Origin: Opitutia bacterium | GTDB taxonomy: Bacteria; Verrucomicrobiota; Verrucomicrobiia; Opitutales; UBA953 | Length of the DNA: 11,350 nt | NCBI GenBank assembly: GCA_947378905.1 | Contig: CANCLV010000033.1 | Location: forward strand, 1 to 11,350 | Direction of reading: 5' to 3' | Part shown: positions 7,113-11,350 of the stretch, piece by piece | Position numbering within the stretch: the stretch's first letter is position 1 | Layout of the letters: each line of letters begins with the position of its first letter | The notes under the pieces: generated by a model | The model's database searches: none | What the model was told of the DNA's origin: nothing | The model's input: the letters and a program-made list of their open reading frames with translations, nothing else | Program-made: the position numbers and the translations under genes

Positions 7113-7841
7113 ATGATTGTTTATCCTGCCATTGATATTCGTAACGGTCGTTGTGTTCGACTCAGCCAAGGTCGCGACGACGCACAAACATCCTATTACG
7201 AAAATCCCATCGAACCCGCAGAACAATTTACGCAAGCGGGCGCAGAGTGGATTCACGTGGTCGATCTAGATGGCGCCTTTGGCGGAGTTCCTCACAACTT
7301 AGAAAGTCTTAGAAAAATTTCCGCCCTAGGACCCAAGATCCAATTTGGCGGAGGAATGCGTGATGCTAAATTGGTCGATGCTGCACTCGGTGCTGGCGCC
7401 TCACGAGTTGTGATTGGCACACGCGCTGCCACCGATGCTAAATTCCTAAAAGAGATTGCCCAGTCGCACGGCAAAAAATTAGCGATCGGTATTGATGCTA
7501 AAGACGGACTCGTGGCGGTGAAGGGTTGGACAGATGTTACCCAATTAAAGGCGACAGATTTTGCTGTGACCGTAAGCGAGCTTGGAATTTCAACGGTGAT
7601 CTATACTGATATTGCGACCGACGGAATGCTTACTGGTCCAAATTGGAAATCACTCGAAGCACTACTCAAGCGTTGCTCTTGCGGCGTGATTGCATCGGGC
7701 GGTGTGGCCAGTTCAGAAGATGTAGCCAAACTCGCTCAGCTTTCGAAGGCCTATCCTAATCTAGTCGGAGTCATTGTGGGTAAAGCAATTTATGAAGGGC
7801 GGACGAATGTAGCCGAGTTATTAAAAGCTAGTCGCGCCTAA
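7113..7841 (+). CDS. hisA: 1-(5-phosphoribosyl)-5-[(5-phosphoribosylamino)methylideneamino]imidazole-4-carboxamide isomerase
   Basis: HisA performs the Amadori rearrangement of ProFAR to PRFAR, the fourth step of histidine synthesis. It is a (beta-alpha)8 barrel in the cytoplasm. The 242-residue chain has the family opening YPAIDIRNGRCVRL (4-17) with catalytic Asp8, then VVDLDGAFGG (49-58), the phosphate-binding FGGGMRD (78-84), IGIDAKDG (125-132) with the second catalytic Asp128, YTDIATDGMLTGPN (164-177), and SGG plus VIVGKAIYEG near the end for the second phosphate. HisF is excluded by the IDIRNGRCVRL opening and the TDGML block. The ATG at 7113 begins immediately after the clpX stop with no spacer, so translational coupling is likely. 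Dedicated histidine neighbours hisH and hisF are absent here; hisD lies 850 bases downstream. Confidence 0.95.
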   Translation: MIVYPAIDIRNGRCVRLSQGRDDAQTSYYENPIEPAEQFTQAGAEWIHVVDLDGAFGGVPHNLESLRKISALGPKIQFGGGMRDAKLVDAALGAGASRVVIGTRAATDAKFLKEIAQSHGKKLAIGIDAKDGLVAVKGWTDVTQLKATDFAVTVSELGISTVIYTDIATDGMLTGPNWKSLEALLKRCSCGVIASGGVASSEDVAKLAQLSKAYPNLVGVIVGKAIYEGRTNVAELLKASRA

Positions 7842-7935
7842 ACCCAATAAATAATAGGTGGGACGGGCCTTAATGACTTAGTTGTCACATTCCTATGCTT
7901 GCCAATTCTACGCCCATTTAACAGGCTTGAGACCT

Positions 7936-8685
7936 ATGACTATCGCACGTCACCTCTTCGCATTTCTAGTTTTTACGGCTTCGATTATCAACAGTCACGC
8001 TGCTGACCTAACTGCAGCCGAAATCATCGAAAAGGCACGTGTGGCAGCAGCCAAAGAACCAAAGTTTTTGGATCGAATTCAGGGCCTGCATTTTGAAATC
8101 AAATTCATTGATAGCGAAAAGAAACCATTAAGTTTCACTATCATTCAGCTCATCGGCCCTAAATCACGTCGAGAACTTGCGTATAATGAAAACTACACAG
8201 TGGAAGTAGTGACCGCCTGCAATGGTCTCGAAGGATGGAAATCCACGCGAGAGATTAATGGCCAAAAGAGAGTACAAAATCTGATTATTCCTTATGACCA
8301 AGTGGCCATCCTCAGGGACATGACCATTAATGACTTAGCCTTCTATAGCGCTCCCGCAAAAGACGCTGGCACAGTCAGCTACCTCGGCACCGACGAAATT
8401 AACGGTAAAAAAGTCTACTCGGTAGAATATAAATTTAATTCGGGTTTTAAAATCACACGTCACTTCGGCATAAACAATTTTGAGTTAGTCGCTTACGATC
8501 AAAAAAGCGCCAAAGGCGACATTCACCGCCAACAAGTTGAAGAGATGAACTGGATCGAAGGTGTCTGCTTCGTAAAACGTGAGAGCATTTTAATTAATGG
8601 AAAAAAAGTAGCTGAGGCGATTTATGAAAATACCTCAATAAACCCCGAGGTTAGCCCCAGTTCCTTCGCCTTCCCTATCAAATAA
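7936..8685 (+). CDS. Exported LolA/RseB-like protein of unknown function
   Basis: This 249-residue protein begins with a clear signal peptide: a basic start (MTIARH), a hydrophobic core (LFAFLVFTASII) and an SHA|A cleavage site after residue 22. There is no lipobox cysteine, so a soluble periplasmic protein is expected. The mature part is rich in beta-strand patterns: GLHFEIKF, a LIGPKSRRE turn, a GTDEINGKKVYSVEYKF strand pair, and a C-terminal YENTSINPEVSPSSFAFP ending. This resembles LolA and the RseB N-terminal fold, often annotated as outer-membrane lipoprotein-sorting proteins. I see no catalytic motif and do not claim lipoprotein transport. The ATG at 7936 is preferred over an in-frame TTG at 7882 because it places the signal peptide at the N-terminus. 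hisD follows after three bases, suggesting one transcript. Confidence 0.75.
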   Translation: MTIARHLFAFLVFTASIINSHAADLTAAEIIEKARVAAAKEPKFLDRIQGLHFEIKFIDSEKKPLSFTIIQLIGPKSRRELAYNENYTVEVVTACNGLEGWKSTREINGQKRVQNLIIPYDQVAILRDMTINDLAFYSAPAKDAGTVSYLGTDEINGKKVYSVEYKFNSGFKITRHFGINNFELVAYDQKSAKGDIHRQQVEEMNWIEGVCFVKRESILINGKKVAEAIYENTSINPEVSPSSFAFPIK

Positions 8686-8688
8686 ATA

Positions 8689-9984
8689 ATGGGATTCTTA
8701 AAGGCTAACGAAAAAGACTTTGAAAAAAAGTTACGGGCTTTTGTAGGCACGGGCGAAGCTTCCGTCGAAGTTTCCCAAACCGTCAGTGCAATCATTGATG
8801 ACGTCAAGGCTCGTGGGGATATTGCAGTACTTTACCATACCGCGAGACTCGACCACGCTAAATTAAACATCCGTCAGATTCGTATTCCAGAAGAGCATTT
8901 AAAAAGAGCGGTCGAATCCCTTAGCCCTGACAAAAAGAAAAGTTTTGCCGAGGCCGCTAAATGCATCGAAGCGTTTCATAAGCGAACGCTGCCTAAAAAC
9001 TGGAAAGCAAAAAATCCACACGGCGCAACTGTGGGTGAAAGATATCACGCAATTCATCGCTGCGGTCTCTACATACCAGGCGGCCAAGTACCTCTTGTTT
9101 CAACAGTTCTGATGACAGCTATCCCGGCGAAAGTAGCGGGAGTACCTGAAATTTGTGCATGCACTCCGCCAGGAGCTGATGGCAAAATAAATTCCGATAT
9201 CCTCGCTGCACTTTATCTCTGTGGAGTAAAAGAAGTTTTCGCCATCGGCGGAGCTCAAGCCATCGCCGCCATGGCTCTTGGTACCGACGCCGTAAAACCC
9301 GTAGATAAAATCTTCGGACCAGGAAATGCCTATGTAACTGAGGCTAAACGCCAACTTTTCGGACGCGTTGGTATCGACCTCCTGCCCGGCCCAAGTGAAG
9401 TAATGATTATCGCAGACCGCACCGCCAAACCCGCATGGGTCGGAGCTGATCTCTGCGCCCAAGCCGAACACGGCAGTGGAAAAGAGAAACTATATTTAGT
9501 ATGCGAGAATGAAGATTTCGCTCAACGTTGCCTCTCGGAAGCTCGCACTCAGTCCAGCACCCTCCAGCACGGTGAAAAAATTCGTAAGGCTCTGGATGCG
9601 ATGACCTGTGTTATTTTAGTATCTTCTATCGAGGAATCCGCTCGCGTCGCCAATCTTGTCGCCCCTGAGCACCTTGAACTCATGGTTGCTGCTGGAAAAA
9701 TTAATAAGCTTTCCGAATCAATTACCACTGCTGGTGCAATTCTCATCGGCCACCACACCCCAACAGTCTTGGGCGATTTTACTGCCGGACCCAGCCACAC
9801 CCTGCCCACTGGCGGGACAGGAAGATTTTTCAGCGGACTTCGTGTAGCCGATTTTCTACGTCGCACTAGTCTCGTTCGTTACGATGAAGCATCGCTCAAA
9901 AAAGCTGCCTCCGTCGTCGATGCGTTTGCCAAGATGGAAAACTTAGACGCACACGGAAAGTCACTGAAGGCCCGCTTAGACTAA
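8689..9984 (+). CDS. hisD: Histidinol dehydrogenase
   Basis: HisD carries out the last two oxidations of histidine synthesis, L-histidinol to L-histidinal to L-histidine, using two NAD and a zinc ion. The 431-residue length matches the family (E. coli 434). Zinc ligands are Gln258 and His261 (AQAEHG), Asp363 (GDFTAGPSH) and His422 (AHGKSLKAR). The catalytic base pair Glu327-His328 sits in APEHLEL. Other family blocks are YIPGG (128-132), GGAQAIAAMALGTD (187-200), KIFGPGNAYVTEAK (207-220) and LLPGPSEVMIIAD (231-243). It starts three bases after the LolA-like gene with no Shine-Dalgarno, which suggests re-initiation. Its TAA overlaps the stop of the convergent hisN gene by sharing CTAA. Confidence 0.97.
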   Translation: MGFLKANEKDFEKKLRAFVGTGEASVEVSQTVSAIIDDVKARGDIAVLYHTARLDHAKLNIRQIRIPEEHLKRAVESLSPDKKKSFAEAAKCIEAFHKRTLPKNWKAKNPHGATVGERYHAIHRCGLYIPGGQVPLVSTVLMTAIPAKVAGVPEICACTPPGADGKINSDILAALYLCGVKEVFAIGGAQAIAAMALGTDAVKPVDKIFGPGNAYVTEAKRQLFGRVGIDLLPGPSEVMIIADRTAKPAWVGADLCAQAEHGSGKEKLYLVCENEDFAQRCLSEARTQSSTLQHGEKIRKALDAMTCVILVSSIEESARVANLVAPEHLELMVAAGKINKLSESITTAGAILIGHHTPTVLGDFTAGPSHTLPTGGTGRFFSGLRVADFLRRTSLVRYDEASLKKAASVVDAFAKMENLDAHGKSLKARLD

Positions 9985-10754
9985 CCTTTTAGCTTAGCTA
10001 GAACCTGTGCGTGTAGTTGTGGAGCTGCAGCAATAACATTGCCGCTCTTCACTGCATCACCACCGAGCCAATCAGTTACCTTAACACCTGCACCTTTTAA
10101 AATAGGGAGAACGGGAATGAGATCCCAGGGGTTTAAAATCGGATCAGCCATGACGTGCGCACGCCCACTTGCCACAAGCATGTAGCCATATCCATCACCC
10201 CAGGTGCGCGTATGAGTGACCGCGCTAGCTAATGAATTCCACTGTGCCTGGGGTTGATATTTTCGGATGTTATCAAAATCTGACCCAACCACCACGGCAT
10301 CTTTTAAAGGAACTTCTTTAGCGCGAACGGTATGACCGTTAAGCTGAGTGACGACTCCATTACCCGTCATGCGTTGATTAAGAACAGGCTGGTCAATTAA
10401 ACCCAGTAGAGGCTGACCCTGATATTTTAAGCCGATTAAAATCGTGTAGAGAGGAACGCGTGAAAGAAAAGATTTGGTGCCGTCGATGGGATCGAGCACC
10501 CAGCAAAATTCAGCATCTGCGTTTTCCGAACCAAATTCTTCACCTAAAATTCCGTGATTAGGATAAGTTTTTTTTATCAACGCACGCATCACGCCTTCTG
10601 CTTCACGATCGGCGACCGTCACGGGAGTTCCGTCGGCTTTGATTTCAATCGAGGTATCTTCTTGGGCATGTGCTTTTAAAATACCCGGACGTGCTGCGTC
10701 GGCTAAAACCTCGGCAAACTTGAGCAGCTCTACTTGGCGGGCTTCTGTTAGCAT
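9981..10754 (-). CDS. hisN: Histidinol-phosphatase, inositol-monophosphatase family
   Basis: HisN removes phosphate from L-histidinol phosphate, giving the substrate of HisD. It belongs to the Mg-dependent inositol monophosphatase superfamily rather than the HisB or PHP types. Metal-binding motifs are complete: GEEFG with Glu72, WVLDPIDGTKSF (85-96) with Asp88 and Asp91, and NPWDL with Asp211. The segment RTWGDGYGYMLVASGRAHVM (183-202) is the form typical of HisN, distinguishing it from generic IMPase or CysQ. The 257-residue start at ATG 10754 is chosen because family similarity begins there. The ATG at 10802 would add 16 hydrophobic, unconserved residues. The gene lies alone on the minus strand, tail to tail with hisD, whose product acts next in the pathway. 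Activity on inositol phosphate or other sugars cannot be excluded. Confidence 0.88.
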   Translation of the reverse strand: MLTEARQVELLKFAEVLADAARPGILKAHAQEDTSIEIKADGTPVTVADREAEGVMRALIKKTYPNHGILGEEFGSENADAEFCWVLDPIDGTKSFLSRVPLYTILIGLKYQGQPLLGLIDQPVLNQRMTGNGVVTQLNGHTVRAKEVPLKDAVVVGSDFDNIRKYQPQAQWNSLASAVTHTRTWGDGYGYMLVASGRAHVMADPILNPWDLIPVLPILKGAGVKVTDWLGGDAVKSGNVIAAAPQLHAQVLAKLKG

Positions 10755-10833
10755 GAAAACAATGGGTAAGGTGAACAGGTCGACTCTCCAAGCGAAAACC
10801 ATAAAAGATTAATCGACGAGAGCATTTGACCCA

Positions 10834-10839
10834 TAGAAT
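10834..10839 (+). promoter_or_regulatory. Possible -10 box for the DUF2071 gene, inside a small inverted repeat
   Basis: TAGAAT matches the -10 consensus at five of six positions and lies 19 bases before the GTG start. It sits inside the perfect inverted repeat CCCAT-AGA-ATGGG (10830-10842). No convincing -35 is visible. A start near 10846 would leave a short leader that still contains the Shine-Dalgarno. Confidence 0.28.
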
Positions 10840-10848
10840 GGGAGCTTC

Positions 10849-10857
10849 AAGGTGAGG
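10849..10857 (+). promoter_or_regulatory. Ribosome binding site that sets the DUF2071 start
   Basis: AAGGTGAGG lies directly before the GTG at 10859, with AAGG six bases away, and is the strongest Shine-Dalgarno in the window. An in-frame TGA at 10853-10855 rules out any earlier start. Later in-frame starts (GTG 10916, ATG 10919) have no such site. Confidence 0.6.
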
Positions 10858-10858
10858 T

Positions 10859-11350
10859 GTGGACCCAAAAACCATCAGACTCATCGAGACAAGGCATCGG
10901 CCCAATCGTCGCCCAGTGATGCGTCAAAATTGGGATGATTTGATTTTTCTACATTGGGCCTGCGACCCACAAGAAGTTCAATCACGTCTGCCTAAAGGGC
11001 TCCTGGTGGATACTTTCGAATCCCAAGCACACATCAGTATTGTGGGATTCAAAATGAACAATGTACGTCCTTTTAATCTGCCAGCTCTTCCTTGGTTGTC
11101 GTTTTTTAAGGAGCTTAATGTTCGAGTCTACGTCGTCGACCAGCAAGGCACGCCCGGAGTTTATTTTTTCTCCTTGGATTGCGACTGCTGGCCGGCGGTC
11201 GCCATCGCCCGAAAATTTTTTAGTTTAAATTATATTTCAACTAAAATGAAGTTTAAGACCGATGGAGATAAACATCGACTCACAGCCCAAAGAAAAGAAA
11301 GCGATCGGATTGCTCAGTACACCTGGCAGACTAAAGATCCTGTTCAAAAA
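10859..11350 (+). CDS. DUF2071 (YqjF-like) family protein, C-terminus cut by window edge
   Basis: The frame stays open for 164 codons from GTG 10859 to the edge. It shows the DUF2071/COG3361 pattern: an N-terminal RPVMRQNWDDLIFLHW block (about 18-33), then LPKGLLVDTFESQAHISIVGF (split around 44-64), PLPGLS-like PALPWLSFF, the ELNVRVYV strand, GVYFFSLDC, and an ARKFF-LNY block. The family is a widespread cytoplasmic beta-rich fold related to the acetoacetate decarboxylase-like superfamily, and no activity is established for it. The GTG start is backed by the ribosome binding site and by including the conserved RPxxMRQ block. If the ATG at 10919 were used, the protein would lack the preceding arginine-rich segment (TRHRPNRRP). 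It diverges from hisN, and nothing in the context indicates function. Confidence 0.82.
   Translation, partial: MDPKTIRLIETRHRPNRRPVMRQNWDDLIFLHWACDPQEVQSRLPKGLLVDTFESQAHISIVGFKMNNVRPFNLPALPWLSFFKELNVRVYVVDQQGTPGVYFFSLDCDCWPAVAIARKFFSLNYISTKMKFKTDGDKHRLTAQRKESDRIAQYTWQTKDPVQK

Noticed and set aside
7842..7935. Possible promoter (TTGTCA at 7882) and alternative TTG start for the LolA-like gene
   Set aside because: No acceptable -10 lies 16-18 bases after TTGTCA, and the TTG start would bury the signal peptide 18 residues in. No terminator hairpin with a T-run was seen after hisA either.
9100..9471. A 123-residue minus-strand open frame
   Set aside because: It is antisense to the most conserved part of hisD, has no recognisable domain and no ribosome binding site.
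9549..9866. A 105-residue minus-strand open frame
   Set aside because: It is antisense to the C-terminal half of hisD and has low-complexity composition typical of a shadow frame.
9990..10000. TAGCTTAGCTA near-palindrome at the end of hisN
   Set aside because: With a one-base centre it cannot form a hairpin, it lies within coding sequence, and such short symmetry is expected by chance.
10755..10802. Upstream in-frame ATG for hisN giving a hydrophobic 16-residue extension
   Set aside because: It looks superficially like a signal sequence but is short, unlike the cytoplasmic family, and similarity begins at the ATG at 10754.

Overview
The window is a gene-dense stretch of bacterial chromosome of moderate G+C. 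It holds eleven protein genes, two of them cut by the window edges. No gene-free stretch exceeds about 120 bases. I saw no RNA genes, insertion sequences, CRISPR repeats or phage genes. The mix of a PgsA-PgpA pair, a tig-clpP-clpX cluster running into hisA, a LolA-like exported protein beside hisD, an archetypal HisN, a DUF2071 protein and a TPR/O-GlcNAc-transferase-like protein suggests a Gram-negative-type bacterium. The PVC group, perhaps Verrucomicrobiota, is my best guess. That placement is inferred from gene style and is not proven by any marker here.

Layout. (1) Positions 1-3193, minus strand: pgsA, pgpA and a large TPR-GT41 gene read as one leftward unit. PgsA and PgpA carry out consecutive steps of phosphatidylglycerol synthesis (CDP-diacylglycerol to PGP to PG). 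The TPR-transferase starts 9 bases after pgpA and runs off the left edge. (2) Positions 3248-3739, plus strand: coaD (CoA synthesis), divergent from pgsA across 54 bases. (3) Positions 3740-3854: a 115-base intergenic region with a TATAAT box 10 bases before tig and a GC-rich inverted repeat. (4) Positions 3855-7841, plus strand: tig, clpP, clpX and hisA, tightly packed. Together they give ribosome-associated folding, ATP-dependent proteolysis and then a histidine enzyme whose ATG touches the clpX stop. (5) Positions 7936-9984, plus strand: an exported LolA/RseB-like protein, then hisD three bases later. (6) Positions 9981-10754, minus strand: hisN, convergent with hisD and overlapping its stop codon. 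(7) Positions 10859 to the right edge, plus strand: a DUF2071 protein divergent from hisN.

How the genes fit together. Three histidine genes (hisA, hisD, hisN) lie within 3.7 kb but are not one operon: they are split by an envelope protein and by strand. HisN dephosphorylates histidinol phosphate and HisD oxidises the product to histidine, so the two convergent genes encode the last two pathway steps. Most of the content is core housekeeping. The least ordinary items are the TPR-transferase with altered catalytic-core motifs, a trigger factor whose PPIase active-site signature looks eroded, the proteolysis-histidine gene junction, and the possibly near-leaderless start of tig. I did not find a convincing new multi-gene system.
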